This document shows positions 19,260 to 29,600 of a stretch of DNA of 64,000 nt, one piece after another. Every line of letters starts with the position of its first letter. Within the stretch, counting starts at the first letter, position 1. The stretch spans positions 62,001 to 126,000 of the forward strand of contig DAOTCE010000012.1 of NCBI GenBank assembly GCA_035452965.1, in the 5' to 3' direction. The notes below the pieces were generated by a model. The model was not told the origin of the DNA and did not search any database. It was given only the letters and a program-made list of their open reading frames with translations. The position numbers and the translations under genes are program-made. Source of the stretch: Candidatus Paceibacterota bacterium. GTDB taxonomy: Bacteria; Verrucomicrobiota; Verrucomicrobiia; Limisphaerales; UBA8199.

Positions 19260-20367
19260 ATGCCAGAAGAACGCCGCGGTGATGGCCTTGGGATGCCTGT
19301 TGGTGCAGGCAAACGCGCAGGGACAGGCGGCGGATCAGGCCGGCGGTTTGCGGTGGCATGACGCGCGCACGTTGACCGTAGAGGGCAAAGGCTGGAGCGA
19401 TACAAAGCAATTTTACGACCGCCTGCCGGCCCGCGCGGAAGGTATAGTGCGCGGGGCGGTTTGGGGGTTGAGCCAGGATTCGGCGGGCATCGCTGTCCGC
19501 TTCGTCACGGACGCCGCTGCGATTTCGGCTCGATGGACGTTGCGCCGGGAGCGATTGGCCATGGCGCACATGCCCGCCAGCGGCGTAAGCGGCGTGGACC
19601 TCTATGTCAAAGAGAGGGGTAAGTGGCGTTGGCTGGGCGGCGGTCGGGCGGAGAGGTTTCCCACGGAGGAAAAGGAACTGGTGAAGAGCATGAAGCCGGC
19701 GCGGCGGGAATACCTGCTTAATTTGCCGCTTTACAACGGAGTCGAATCAGTGATGGTTGGCGTGCCACTCGACGCGAAACTTGAGCCGGCGGCGCGCCGG
19801 CCCGAAGGGCAAGGGCCCATACTGTTCTATGGCACGTCCATCGTGCAGGGTGGTTGCGCCTCGCGCCCGGGCATGGCACACCCGGCGATACTGGGCCGGC
19901 GCTTGGACCGGGCGCACATCAATCTGGGATTCTCAGGCAATGCGTGGAGTGAGCCGGAAATGGCGCAACTCCTGGCGGAACTGGACCCTGCGGTGTATGT
20001 TCTCGACCCGCTCCCGAACATGAAAGAAGAGTGGGTGGTGCCGCGGTTGGAGCGGTTCGTGGCGATCCTGCGCGGCGCCCATCCAAAGACGCCGATCGTG
20101 CTGGTGGAGAATATCGCTTATCCCGACGGCGATTATGTGGGGCCGCGGGGCGAGCGGTACATGAAGGCCAACGGACGGCTGCGCGAACTGCATCGGCGCT
20201 TGGTGCGGGCGGGTGACCAAAGGCTGCTTTACGTTCCAGCGGCTGGGTTGCTCGGCACGGATACTGAAGGGACTGTGGATGGGACGCATCCGACGGATCT
20301 TGGCTTTATGCGAATGGCCGACGCACTCGAGCCAACGCTCCAGCGCGCACTGAAGCTGCGGCATTAG
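19237..20367 (+). CDS. SGNH/GDSL-type esterase, exported
   Basis: 376 residues. The ATG at 19237 overlaps the M48 gene; an ATG at 19249 is an alternative and either gives a signal peptide ending near ANAQ. Residues about 35-170 form the N-terminal beta-domain seen in SGNH_hydro N-type proteins. The hydrolase domain starts with ILFYGTSIVQGG (the catalytic Ser) and ends with DGTHPTDLGF (the Asp-x-x-His block); GFSGNAW provides the Gly/Asn oxyanion residues. Such enzymes deacetylate sugars or polysaccharides, consistent with the surrounding glycan-degradation genes. Confidence 0.88.
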   Translation: MRSNMRIRCQKNAAVMALGCLLVQANAQGQAADQAGGLRWHDARTLTVEGKGWSDTKQFYDRLPARAEGIVRGAVWGLSQDSAGIAVRFVTDAAAISARWTLRRERLAMAHMPASGVSGVDLYVKERGKWRWLGGGRAERFPTEEKELVKSMKPARREYLLNLPLYNGVESVMVGVPLDAKLEPAARRPEGQGPILFYGTSIVQGGCASRPGMAHPAILGRRLDRAHINLGFSGNAWSEPEMAQLLAELDPAVYVLDPLPNMKEEWVVPRLERFVAILRGAHPKTPIVLVENIAYPDGDYVGPRGERYMKANGRLRELHRRLVRAGDQRLLYVPAAGLLGTDTEGTVDGTHPTDLGFMRMADALEPTLQRALKLRH

Positions 20368-20397
20368 CGAGTCGCGTTTCGGGCTGCCGTTCGAAGG

Positions 20398-20628
20398 TTA
20401 CGACCGGGTGGGCTGGTGAACCGGGGGGTGTGTCTCATGCCGTGGCTGGCTTTGCGTCGCGGGGGAGCCTGGCCTTCTCGATGCCCGGTGCGCCCTGTGT
20501 CGGCGGCGCGCGCGCCGATGCTTCGCCTTGCGGTATTGGAGATAGGCCAGATAGATGACAAGGCCTATGATAAAGACCACCGTTCCCCACATCAGCGCGG
20601 ACTCGATTATATAGTATAGCTTGGGCAT
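20398..20628 (-). CDS. Small membrane protein with basic tail
   Basis: 76 residues. The N-terminal part is a clear membrane segment (WGTVVFIIGLVIYLAYL), followed at once by an Arg/Lys/His-rich tail (RKAKHRRARRRHRAHRASRR), which predicts an N-out, C-in topology. It runs against the upstream SGNH gene. I do not recognise a family. The membrane segment and positive-inside tail argue for a real gene rather than a chance frame. Confidence 0.5.
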   Translation of the reverse strand: MPKLYYIIESALMWGTVVFIIGLVIYLAYLQYRKAKHRRARRRHRAHRASRRPGSPATQSQPRHETHPPVHQPTRS

Positions 20629-21259
20629 GGCCCCGGCCCGAACAGTAATTCTGGCGAGCCGTACGCTCGCCTAGATGTAAACTACGTCGCACAAGGCATA
20701 AATCAAACCACCAGGAGGCGCATCTGGTTAGCACCACCAGACCTGCCAGCGGGGGATTGATAGGGCGCGCAGTCCCCTGAGTACCCTGCCGTCGTAGAGG
20801 CATCCGACTGGTGGCACTGACTTGAATGCGCCCGCCAACAGCAGCGCGTATGCATGAAGCTGCCGGAGGAGCGCGGACGTCTAGCCCGCTTTGCGGATGG
20901 CGGGCCAGACCAGCGGGCCAGATGCCCGCGCGCCTTCAGGCAGACGCGCCGGACGTGACGCTTCCATAGGACATTTCATTCGACAATTGGACGGAGTTGG
21001 ACTATAAATATCAGCCAGGCGCGGTCGGGAAGCGCCCCTGGGCTGAGGAGGTCCGGGACAGGGCAATCAAGGCCCAATCATGGAGTAATCATGCTCCAAT
21101 CATGCTCCAATGATGCTAGCAACACCGGGACAACACGCCGGCAACCCAATCCAATCCCGCGCGTCTTCATGCATACGCGCTGCGCCAACAGGGCGGTTAG
21201 TGTTCCGGGTTTGACAATCCAACCGGCACTCACAACACTGTGCCCCAAGTTTTAGAAGC
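20629..21259. other. Intergenic region upstream of the FGE-like gene
   Basis: No supported gene. It contains a small hairpin (GGCGAGC and GCTCGCC arms, 20653-20671), a promoter-like pair (TTCGAC at 20979 and TATAAA at 21003, 18-bp spacer) and the five-unit 11-bp tandem repeat at 21065-21119. Confidence 0.5.
21065..21119 (+). repeat. Five 11-bp tandem repeats, operator-like
   Basis: Units start at 21065, 21076, 21087, 21098 and 21109: AATCAAGGCCC, AATCATGGAGT, AATCATGCTCC, AATCATGCTCC, AATGATGCTAG. The 11-bp period puts every unit on one face of the helix. The array lies about 140 bases upstream of the FGE-like gene and just below a possible promoter. A multi-copy regulator site is the simplest reading. 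Confidence 0.7.
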
Positions 21260-23431
21260 ATGAAATACTACTTATCTCTGGCGGCAGTGGCGGCGGCAGT
21301 TTTGACGGCTGCGCCGGTGCCGGTTCGGGCTGACCAGCCCAACCCCTCATTGATTTACGAAACCACGCAGGAGTTCTTTGCGAGCGGCGACTTCGACCGC
21401 GACGGGCGGTCCGACTTGGTGATCGTTGACAAGGACAGCGGCAAGTACCGGCTTGCCTACCAGTTGACGCCGGGGCTCTTTTCCTGGGTGGATTGCCGGC
21501 CGAGCGGCATCAAAGGTATCGCCGGCTTTAGCATCGGCCGCGTACTGGTCAAAGACCAGGACGCCGCAACTTTCACGTCGCCCGACGCCAACGAGATTAC
21601 TTTGGTGGACATCTCCAGCCCCACTGCCCCAGGCAAACCGGTAGCTGTGCCATTCACTGCCGCGCTCGGGCCGAATACGGTCGTGGCGGTGGACATCGGC
21701 GGCGAGGGCAACACGAGCCTCGACGACCTGGCCGTTGGGTCCATTTACAATTCCCCCGATCCCAGCCTGGGCGTCCTCCTGCGCAATGATCGCGCCGAGT
21801 TTCCCAAGCTGACCGAGATGCCATTGCCTGGACCAGCCGTCCGGGGCAACCGGCTTTCGCTCAAAGCGGGCCAACCGGAAGTTGTCTGCGGGCTCGTGCA
21901 GGGTGATAAAGGTGACACGCTGCGGGTAGCGGATTTCAGCGGCGGCAAACCGGAAGCGCTGGCTACCGCCGCCGACCTGCCCGGAGGCTCCGATTACGCC
22001 GCAGGCAGATTTGGCAGCTCCCCCTTGCCGGTGTTCATTGTCTATAAGCCGGGCGACAAGAGCGTGGCGGTCCGGCCCCTGGAAGAACCCACCCCCAGGA
22101 AGTTTCAGTTCGGTGCCGGTCAGAGCTTCGATCTTGGTCAGCCGGTGCGGCGGGTCATTGCGCTGAATGAAGGCGGAGCAAAGCGTCTCTTTGTCATCTT
22201 TGGGGAGGGCGAGAAGGCTGGCGTATTCAACTTTGATGGGAGCAAAGCTCCGGTGCTGGTGCAGAGCCTCGCGGCCACGAACGAGGCGTTCACCTGCGCT
22301 CTGGGCACGGCGGAGGGCTTCATGGTTTTCACCCGTCCGGCGGCGGGCAAGTTCTCCACGCGCTACCAGGCTTTCAAGGCCAGCGGCGAAACCTACACGC
22401 CTGGCCCCTTTGGCGCGTTGGCCTCCCTGGCTGACAACGACAACATTACAATCCCTGACATCCACTCGCGGATTGTCGCCAAGCAGACGGTGGTGAGTGA
22501 GAGCGAGATGAAGCCTTACACCAACACAATTCCAGGCACGCAGGTGAGTTTTGCCATGGTGCCGATTCGCGGTGGAGAGTTTGTCATGGGCAGCCCCGAA
22601 ACTGAGAAGGGCCGCAAGCCGGATGAAAGCCCTCAGCACAAGGTGAAGCTCGCTCCGTTCTGGATGGGCCAGTGTGAAGTGACCTGGAACGAATATGAGC
22701 TATTCATGTATCCGGATGAGGAGAGACGCACCCGCGCCACCATCCCGACGGATGCGGCCGGAGACAAGCTGGCCGACGCGGTCACCCATCCTTCCAAGCC
22801 TTACGTCGAGATGAGTTTCGGCATGGGGAAGGACGGCTTTCCGGCCATCGCCATGACGCAGCACGCCGCGAACAAGTATTGCCAGTGGCTCAGCGCCAAA
22901 ACGGGCCAGTTCTATCGCCTGCCGACCGAGGCCGAGTGGGAATACGCGTGCCGCGCCGGCACGACGAGCGCCTATTTCTTCGGGGACGATGTTGCCAAGC
23001 TTCCCGAATACGGCTGGTATGAGATGAACAGTGACTTCAAGTACCAGAAGGTCGGCAAGAAGAAGCCCAATCCCTGGGGCCTGTATGACATGTGCGGGAA
23101 TGTCGTCGAGTGGGTGCTCGATCAGTATGATCCGGAGTATTACAAACAAGGCGGCGCCAACGGCAATGCGGTCGAGCCGTGGAATAAGGCCACCAAGCCC
23201 TATCCGCACTCGGTGCGCGGCGGTTCGTGGGACGATGAGGCGACCATGTGCCGCAGCGCGGCGCGGCGCGGTTCGGACCGTTCCTGGAAGATGCAGGACC
23301 CGCAGTTGCCCAAGAGTGTCTGGTATTTCTCGGACGCGCAGTGGGTGGGCTTCCGCATTGTGCGCCCGCTCAAAGTGCCGCCGCCCGAGGTGATGCAGAA
23401 GTACTGGACAAGTGGTGTGGAACGGGACTGA
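21260..23431 (+). CDS. FGE-sulfatase (SUMF1-like) domain protein with FG-GAP-like N-terminus
   Basis: 723 residues with a signal peptide ending PVRA. Residues about 30-400 are propeller-like, starting with an FG-GAP calcium loop (GDFDRDGRSDLVIVD). Residues about 430-710 form the formylglycine-generating-enzyme-like fold: GGEFVMGSPETEKG, WMGQCEVTWNEY, YRLPTEAEWEYACRAGT, NPWGLYDMCGNVVEW and VRGGSWDDEATMCRSAARR. Aligned with true FGEs, only the second cysteine of the catalytic pair is kept; the first is Asp. So despite the nearby sulfatases it is probably not a normal sulfatase-activating enzyme. It may be a binding protein or carry out a different oxidation. Confidence 0.85.
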   Translation: MKYYLSLAAVAAAVLTAAPVPVRADQPNPSLIYETTQEFFASGDFDRDGRSDLVIVDKDSGKYRLAYQLTPGLFSWVDCRPSGIKGIAGFSIGRVLVKDQDAATFTSPDANEITLVDISSPTAPGKPVAVPFTAALGPNTVVAVDIGGEGNTSLDDLAVGSIYNSPDPSLGVLLRNDRAEFPKLTEMPLPGPAVRGNRLSLKAGQPEVVCGLVQGDKGDTLRVADFSGGKPEALATAADLPGGSDYAAGRFGSSPLPVFIVYKPGDKSVAVRPLEEPTPRKFQFGAGQSFDLGQPVRRVIALNEGGAKRLFVIFGEGEKAGVFNFDGSKAPVLVQSLAATNEAFTCALGTAEGFMVFTRPAAGKFSTRYQAFKASGETYTPGPFGALASLADNDNITIPDIHSRIVAKQTVVSESEMKPYTNTIPGTQVSFAMVPIRGGEFVMGSPETEKGRKPDESPQHKVKLAPFWMGQCEVTWNEYELFMYPDEERRTRATIPTDAAGDKLADAVTHPSKPYVEMSFGMGKDGFPAIAMTQHAANKYCQWLSAKTGQFYRLPTEAEWEYACRAGTTSAYFFGDDVAKLPEYGWYEMNSDFKYQKVGKKKPNPWGLYDMCGNVVEWVLDQYDPEYYKQGGANGNAVEPWNKATKPYPHSVRGGSWDDEATMCRSAARRGSDRSWKMQDPQLPKSVWYFSDAQWVGFRIVRPLKVPPPEVMQKYWTSGVERD

Positions 23432-23515
23432 ATTACCCGTGCCGACGCTGCGTCATTATGAACAATGGCTTTCGCTCGCAAGCTTACAGTTGATAACCAT
23501 AACCTAAAACGTCCT

Positions 23516-24850
23516 ATGCAAGATCATACCACCAATCCATCCAGTGCGGTTTCGCGCCGCCAGTTCCTCATGCACTCAACAATTATTGCCGCCTCCGCGG
23601 CGGCGGTGAGTTTCCCCACGGTGCTGCGCGCTCAGAACAAACAGTCCATCAATGCGGTGATCATTGGCTTGGGCGGGCGCGGCAGTGGTGCCGGCCGCGA
23701 CTTTATGGAAGCGGCCAAAGCCGCCGGGGTGGACGGCAAGATTGTCGGCGTGGCCGACATCTTCCCCGAGTCGGCCAAGAAGGGCATGGATAATTTCGGC
23801 CTGCCTGAGGCCAAGTGCTTCAGCGGCTTTGACGCCTTTCAGAAGGCGCTGGCCTTGCCCGGCGTCAACTACGCCATCCTCGCCACGCCGCCGGGCTTCC
23901 GCGCGGCGCACTTCAAGGCGGCCATCGAGGCCGGCAAGCATGTCTTTATGGAGAAGCCCGTGGCGGTGGACGGGCCCAGCTGCCGGATGATGTACGCCGC
24001 GGCCGAACTTTCGAAGCAGAAGGGACTCAAGGTCGTCGCCGGAACGCAGCGCCGCCACCAGGCTCCCTATCTTGAAACCGTCAAGCGCATCAAGGACGGC
24101 GCGATTGGGGACGTGGTCACGCTGCGCGCCTACTGGGTCAACGGCGGTCCCATCTGGCACCGTGGCGAGCACGGCGCGACGGAACTCGAGCGCCAGATTC
24201 GCAACTGGTACCACTATATCTGGCTATGCGGAGACCATATCTGCGAGCAGCACGTGCACAACATTGACGTCTGCAACTGGATCGTAGGCGACCACCCGGT
24301 GAAGTGCTGGGGCATGGGCGCCCGGCAGCAGTTGATTGGTCAGTCCGGCGAAATCTGGGACAACTTCGCCGTCGAGTACGAATACCCCAACGGCGCCCGC
24401 ATGTACAGCTACTGCGGCCAGATCAAGCGCGAGTGGTCCTCCGTCAGCGAAGGCGTGCAGGGCACCAAGGGCACTGCCAATCCCGGCGGCCACATCCAGC
24501 CCAAGGACGGCCCGATGTGGCGCTACCGCAAGCAGGACGGCGAGGTCAGCCCCTACGTGCAGGAGCACATTGACCTCATCAATGCCATCGTCAAGGACAC
24601 CGAGCTGAACGAGGCCAAGCAGGTTACCGACAGCACGCTTACCGCCATCATGGGCCGCGAGGCGGCTTATAGCGGCGCTGGCGCGGATTGGGACACCGTG
24701 CTCAACTCGACGTTCTCCTATGGTCCCGAACTTCTCTACAGCGATTGCGCGGGCATGCAATGGGGAGGCTTCCGCGTGCTCCAACCACCCATGCCCAACA
24801 GCCACAATGTCTTCAAAAATCCACCAGTGGTCCCGGTGGCCAAGGCGTGA
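23516..24850 (+). CDS. Gfo/Idh/MocA oxidoreductase, Tat-exported
   Basis: 444 residues from the ATG at 23516; an upstream in-frame ATG at 23465 would bury the signal. The N-terminus has a twin-arginine signal (SRRQFLMHS, then a hydrophobic run ending LRAQ). The Rossmann nucleotide site is AVIIGLGGRGSGAG, and the family EKP motif appears as VFMEKPVAVDG. The C-terminal part is the usual substrate-binding beta-sheet. Exported members of this family are common in Planctomycetota and Verrucomicrobiota and carry tightly bound NAD(P); they redox sugars or their glycosides. A strong terminator follows. Confidence 0.9.
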   Translation: MQDHTTNPSSAVSRRQFLMHSTIIAASAAAVSFPTVLRAQNKQSINAVIIGLGGRGSGAGRDFMEAAKAAGVDGKIVGVADIFPESAKKGMDNFGLPEAKCFSGFDAFQKALALPGVNYAILATPPGFRAAHFKAAIEAGKHVFMEKPVAVDGPSCRMMYAAAELSKQKGLKVVAGTQRRHQAPYLETVKRIKDGAIGDVVTLRAYWVNGGPIWHRGEHGATELERQIRNWYHYIWLCGDHICEQHVHNIDVCNWIVGDHPVKCWGMGARQQLIGQSGEIWDNFAVEYEYPNGARMYSYCGQIKREWSSVSEGVQGTKGTANPGGHIQPKDGPMWRYRKQDGEVSPYVQEHIDLINAIVKDTELNEAKQVTDSTLTAIMGREAAYSGAGADWDTVLNSTFSYGPELLYSDCAGMQWGGFRVLQPPMPNSHNVFKNPPVVPVAKA

Positions 24851-24876
24851 TTGGCCCCACGGGATGAATTGGTTTC

Positions 24877-24909
24877 AGGGCCGGCCGAATGGGCCGGCCC
24901 TTCCTTTTT
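24877..24909 (+). terminator. Rho-independent terminator after Gfo/Idh/MocA gene
   Basis: A 10-bp perfect stem (24877-24886 with 24892-24901, loop GAATG) is followed by a T-rich run to 24909. It ends the oxidoreductase transcript just before the apbE start. Confidence 0.8.
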
Positions 24910-24919
24910 CCGAGCGGGA

Positions 24920-25972
24920 ATGAAGCCTCCAAATTCAGTTATCTTGGCCTTTGGGTTAAGGGTCTTGTCCCTTCTCGTCGCCTTGTTGCTTCTGGGAGGC
25001 TGCCGCACCGCGCCACCAGAGGCAGCTCTGCACCGATTTGAATTCCGCCACCCGGCGATGGGCACGCTCTTCACCATCACGCTCTATGCCCCGGACGCGG
25101 CCAGCGCCGAAGCCGGTGCGCACGCGGCTTTCAAGCGCGTTGATGTGCTCGAAGACATCATGAGCGATTACCAGGCCGACAGCGAACTGAACCGCCTCCG
25201 GGACCAGCCGTATGGCAGGCCGGTGCCGGTCAGCGCGGAGTTGTTCGATGTGCTCCAGCGCGGCCTGAAGATCGCCAGGCTTTCGGGCGGCGCGGTTGAC
25301 CCCACCATCGGCCCTTACGTCCGATTGTGGCGGTTCGCCCGCAAGCGGCACGTGCTGCCTGCGCCGGAGGAAATCACCGTGGCCCGCGCGGCGGTGGGGT
25401 GGCAGAAGTTGCGGTTGGACCCGCGCGCGCGGACGGTCACGCTGCTCGCGCCAAACATGCGGTTGGACCTGGGCAGCATCGGCAAGGGCTACGCCGCCGA
25501 CCAGGCGCTGCGACTGCTGAAGGACGGGGGCATAGACCGGGCTCTGGTCGCGGCCAGCGGTGACATCGCCATCGGCAAACCGCCCCCGGGTCAGCGCGGC
25601 TGGAGGATCGCCATTGCTCCATTTGAGGGAGCCACCAATAGCCTCCCGCGCACCCTGCTGCTGCGCAATGCCGGTATCTCGACCTCGGGCGACACCGAGC
25701 AGTTCATCGTGATCAATGGCACGCGCTACTCGCACATCGTGGACCCGGCGACGGGCCTGGGCCTGACGCATCGCATTCAAGCAACCGTGATCGGCCCCGA
25801 CGCCACCACGACCGATTGCCTCGACACCGCCGTGAGCCTCCTGGGCGTGGAGCGCGGCCTCAAGCTGATAGAATCCTGGCCGCGCACTTCGGCGTTGATT
25901 GTGGTCAAGGAGGACAGCCAAACCAGCCACTTCGCCTCGCGCCAGTTCCCCGAGTCACTTCCAGTCAGGTAA
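24920..25972 (+). CDS. apbE: FAD:protein FMN transferase, lipoprotein
   Basis: 350 residues from the ATG at 24920, which gives a lipoprotein signal peptide with lipobox LGGC (Cys near residue 28). ApbE transfers FMN from FAD to a Thr of periplasmic flavoproteins such as NqrB, NqrC or RnfG. Recognisable blocks are HPAMGTLFTITLYA, LSGGAVDPTIGPYVRLW, RLDLGSIGKGYAADQAL, the AASGDIAIG block, and the C-terminal YSHIVDPATGLG and TTDCLDTAVSLLG segments. Length and order match the family. The target flavoprotein is not in this window. It lies 11 bases past a terminator, so it has its own promoter or depends on read-through. Confidence 0.93.
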   Translation: MKPPNSVILAFGLRVLSLLVALLLLGGCRTAPPEAALHRFEFRHPAMGTLFTITLYAPDAASAEAGAHAAFKRVDVLEDIMSDYQADSELNRLRDQPYGRPVPVSAELFDVLQRGLKIARLSGGAVDPTIGPYVRLWRFARKRHVLPAPEEITVARAAVGWQKLRLDPRARTVTLLAPNMRLDLGSIGKGYAADQALRLLKDGGIDRALVAASGDIAIGKPPPGQRGWRIAIAPFEGATNSLPRTLLLRNAGISTSGDTEQFIVINGTRYSHIVDPATGLGLTHRIQATVIGPDATTTDCLDTAVSLLGVERGLKLIESWPRTSALIVVKEDSQTSHFASRQFPESLPVR

Positions 25973-26069
25973 GGACCTCTCGCCGGACGGTCCGTAGTGG
26001 AGCGGAAGCGCGCGCCGCGTTTCCGTGCCCCCGTTTGACGGCAGCTCGTTGTGGTTTATCTTGCGTCGC

Positions 26070-26648
26070 ATGAACGTTTCTTCGGCATGCAACAGGCACG
26101 CATTGATTCTGGCGTTTCTGGTCGCGCTGGGAACCGTCGCCCTGACCGCGGCACCGCCCCCAGCCGGGCAGCAGCCCAAGGAACCGCCGGCCGTGCTGGC
26201 GCCCGAGCTGGTCGGCGGCTCGTGGCTTAACCTTCCTCCAGGCACCAAGCTCACGCTGGCTGCCCGCAGGGGCAAAGTGACCATCGTCCACTTCTGGACC
26301 TACGGCTGCATCAACTGCCGCCGCAACCTTCCGTTCTATGCCACCTGGCAGAAGCGTTATGCTGCCAGGGGCGTGCTGGTGATCGGCATCCACAGCCCCG
26401 AGACTACTGGTGAAGCCAAGCTGGAAAACGTGACCAGGAAGGTGAAGGAGTTCGGCATCACCTACCCGGTGCTGGTGGATTCAGAGCGTCAGAACTGGAA
26501 CCGCTGGGGCCAGCGCGTCTGGCCTGCCATCTGCCTCGTGGATAAGCAGGGCCGCGCCCGTTACGGTTGGGAGGGTGAACTCGAATACAAGGGTGCCGGC
26601 GGCGCCGGCAGGATGAGCCAACACATCGAGGCACTTCTTAAGGAATAA
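26070..26648 (+). CDS. Exported thioredoxin-like protein (DipZ C-terminal type)
   Basis: 192 residues from the ATG at 26070, with a signal peptide ending LTAA. The thioredoxin fold carries its CxxC site as FWTYGCINCRRNLPF. Extracytoplasmic thioredoxins related to TlpA and to the C-terminal domain of DipZ share this WTYGCINC form, and the following VIGIHSPE and GITYPVLVDSE segments agree. It should act as a disulfide reductase or redox sensor outside the cytoplasmic membrane. It ends 4 bases before the convergent minus-strand gene. Confidence 0.88.
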   Translation: MNVSSACNRHALILAFLVALGTVALTAAPPPAGQQPKEPPAVLAPELVGGSWLNLPPGTKLTLAARRGKVTIVHFWTYGCINCRRNLPFYATWQKRYAARGVLVIGIHSPETTGEAKLENVTRKVKEFGITYPVLVDSERQNWNRWGQRVWPAICLVDKQGRARYGWEGELEYKGAGGAGRMSQHIEALLKE

Positions 26649-26652
26649 GCCC

Positions 26653-29600
26653 TCATTCAACCCTGATGCGATAGAACCGGCTTCGGCCGGGCGGGCTGGT
26701 GTCCTCTATCAGGATGGGTGCGCCCACCCCTGCCTGCCGGGATAACTCGAGCCAGGCCGAGTCAGTGAGATTGGTTTTGTATTCCACGACGTAGATAGCG
26801 CCGTCCACCGTCGGAAAGCTGAAGCCCACCGCGCTGGTCGTTCCGGCCGTGGCAGTCAGTCTGGGCGGTGGCGCGTACAGGGCTCGCACCCGGTAGAACC
26901 TTCGCATGCCAGCTGCGCTGCTGTCCGTAACGACCTCCAATCCGCCGGCGCCGAAGCGCCGCTCCAAATCAATCCACGCGCCAGTGATCACGCTGTCCCT
27001 GTATTCGACGATGTAAAGGACCCCAGCGATGCTCTGGAAGCTGAAGTGGAATCCGCCGCCCGCCACATCGAGCGACTCCAACTGCGGCTGCGGAACTGCC
27101 ACCGTCACCACGGCTACGGCGCTGGTGGCGGCGCCGAAGTCATTCAGCGCCACGAACTGGTAGTTGCCGGCGTCCGCAGGCAGCACGTTGGTCAGTGCGA
27201 GCCAGGCGTTGGTTTGCCCCGCCAAAGGCGCGCTGGTGCGATACCACTGATAGCGCAAAGGCAGCCCACCAACGGCCAGTGCGTTGAATACGGCGCTTTG
27301 TCCGGCCACGATTGTGCGGCCCAGCGGCGGCCGGGCAATACGCGGCGGGATCGGCGGCGCGGTGGGGTCGGGCACCAGGCCAAGGCTGAGGGTGCCGCCC
27401 GCGTCCAGCGCCAGCACGTTGGTTGCATACGGTGGAACCGGCAGTTGGGCATAGTTGGTCAACCCCCAACCCACGAGGGTTCGATCTGCCCGAATGGCCA
27501 GGCTGTGCGTGGAGCCAGCGGAGATGGCCAGCAGATTGGTGGCGTCGGCGGGCGGCGGGCCGTAGTACGGCGCGCGGGCTTGGTCGTTGGTGATGATGAT
27601 GCCAGCGGCGGAGCCATCGGCCCGCAGGGCGAGCGACTGGCTCCCGCCGGCGGCAATGGCCACAACGTTTGCCGCGTTGCTCAGGGCAGCAGCCTGGCCG
27701 TTGTTGTTCCGTCCCCACCCTACCACTATGCCATCGGCACGCAGCGCGAGGCTGTGGCTATCACCTGCGGCGATGGCGATGACATTAGTGGCGGCGGGCG
27801 GCACGTTCGTTTGGCCGTAAGAGTTGCCGCCCCAGGCAATGACCGTGCCGTCGTCGCGCAGGGCAAGCTGATGGGTTCCTCCGGCGGCGATTGCCACGAT
27901 GTTGCTATTGGTGAGAGCCGGCGGCAACGACGGCGTGGTGGTGCCATACCAATGCACAACATTGCCGTCCAATCGCAACGCCAGATTGTTATCCGCCTTT
28001 AGTGGCCCCGGCCCGCCGCTCGAAATGGCGACGATGTCCACGGCATTGGAGGGGACCGCGCCGACGCCGCCCCAGCCCACCAGGGCGCCGTCCGCCCGCA
28101 AGGCCAGGCAAGGATAAGGGACGGTGCAAAGTCCCGCCGCGATGGCAATCACGTTGGTCGCCGATGGTGGAATCGCCACCGAAATCCCCTGGCCCGGGCC
28201 CCGGTTGTTCACGCCCCAGAGGAGGACGGGAGAAACCACCAGCGTGACGTTAGTGCTGAAGACACCCCCGACCGCGTTGCTGACGGCGGCGCAGTAGCTC
28301 CCGCTCAAACCGGCGTTTACGTTGGTCAAAGTGAGCGAGAAGGCGGTCGCCCCAGCCAGGTTGGTGCCGTTCCGTTGCCACTGGCACGACATTGGTTCCG
28401 AGCCCTTGGCAGCCACCGTGAAAGAAACGGTTTGCCCGACGGACGCGACTTGCGAGACGGCCTGCGTTGTGATCGTCGGGACAGCGGGCAAAACAGTGAG
28501 CGTGGCGACGGAACTGGTGATTGCGCCGTAGATGTTGGTGATGACCACGTCGTAATCGCCGGCACTGGTAGATTGGACATTGGTCAGAGAGATGGAGGAG
28601 CCTGTTTTCCCGAGCAGTTCGCCCTGGTTGAAGCGCCACTGATAGGAGAGCGCCGCCAGACCGGATGCACTTACACTGAAGCTGACGTTGGTCCCCGCCT
28701 GCAGAGTCCGGCTCCCTGGCTGGACGGAGATGATCGGCGGGCCGATGACAGTGAGGGTAGCGACCGAGCTGGTCGCCGCGCCGAGCAGGTTCGTGACCAC
28801 GACGCGATAGTCGCCGACATCCTGAACACCGATTCCTGAGATCGCCACTGTAGGAGTGGAGACGCCGGCGATTCGCCCCTCGTCGGCCAGATCCACTCCG
28901 TTCTTCTGCCACCGGTAGGCCAACGGCTCGTCTCCCACCGCAGCCGCCGTGAACACGGCGTTGCTGAACACTATGGCGCTTTGGCTAAACGGCGGCACGA
29001 CAATCCAGGGCGCGTGCTGCCGTTCGTAAGCGCCCAGGTCCACAGCCCCGCCCACCACGCGCGGCGCACCTTCCACATCCCGGCTGCCCGTTACAAACGC
29101 ATTGTCCCCGGTGTCAATGCACGGAGAATTCGTCTCCAGATGGTAATCTCCACCGCCCAGGCTTATGAAAGCCGGCCCGTTGGTAATATTCCCGCTGCCC
29201 GCAGGGAGCGGTTCTGTGCAGCAACTGGTGAAGGTTCCATACCCGGAGAGATAGTTGTTGTGGATGGCGCCGAAATCGTTCGTGTTGTAATAGATAACGC
29301 AGTTGGTCGCATTGCAGTGGGCGGTGCCGCCGCCGATCAAGGCCGAATTGCGAACAATGGTGCAGTTGAGCAGGGTGCTGACATAAGCCCCGCCGCCCTG
29401 GCCGCCCGAAGAGGCCTCCCAGGCGGAGTTGCCGCTCAGGACGCAGTTGACGAGCGCGCCGTTGTAAACGCCGCCCCCATAGGCGCAGCCGGTATTTCCA
29501 CTGACAATGCAGCCGGACACCAGCGCACTGGACGATTCGCAGCGGATGCCTCCGCCGCTACTGTCATACAAGCTGCTTTGGTAATGGCCGAGATAGTTAC

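Noticed and set aside
24956..25930. 324-codon minus-strand frame
   Set aside because: Antisense to apbE, which matches its family along its full length.
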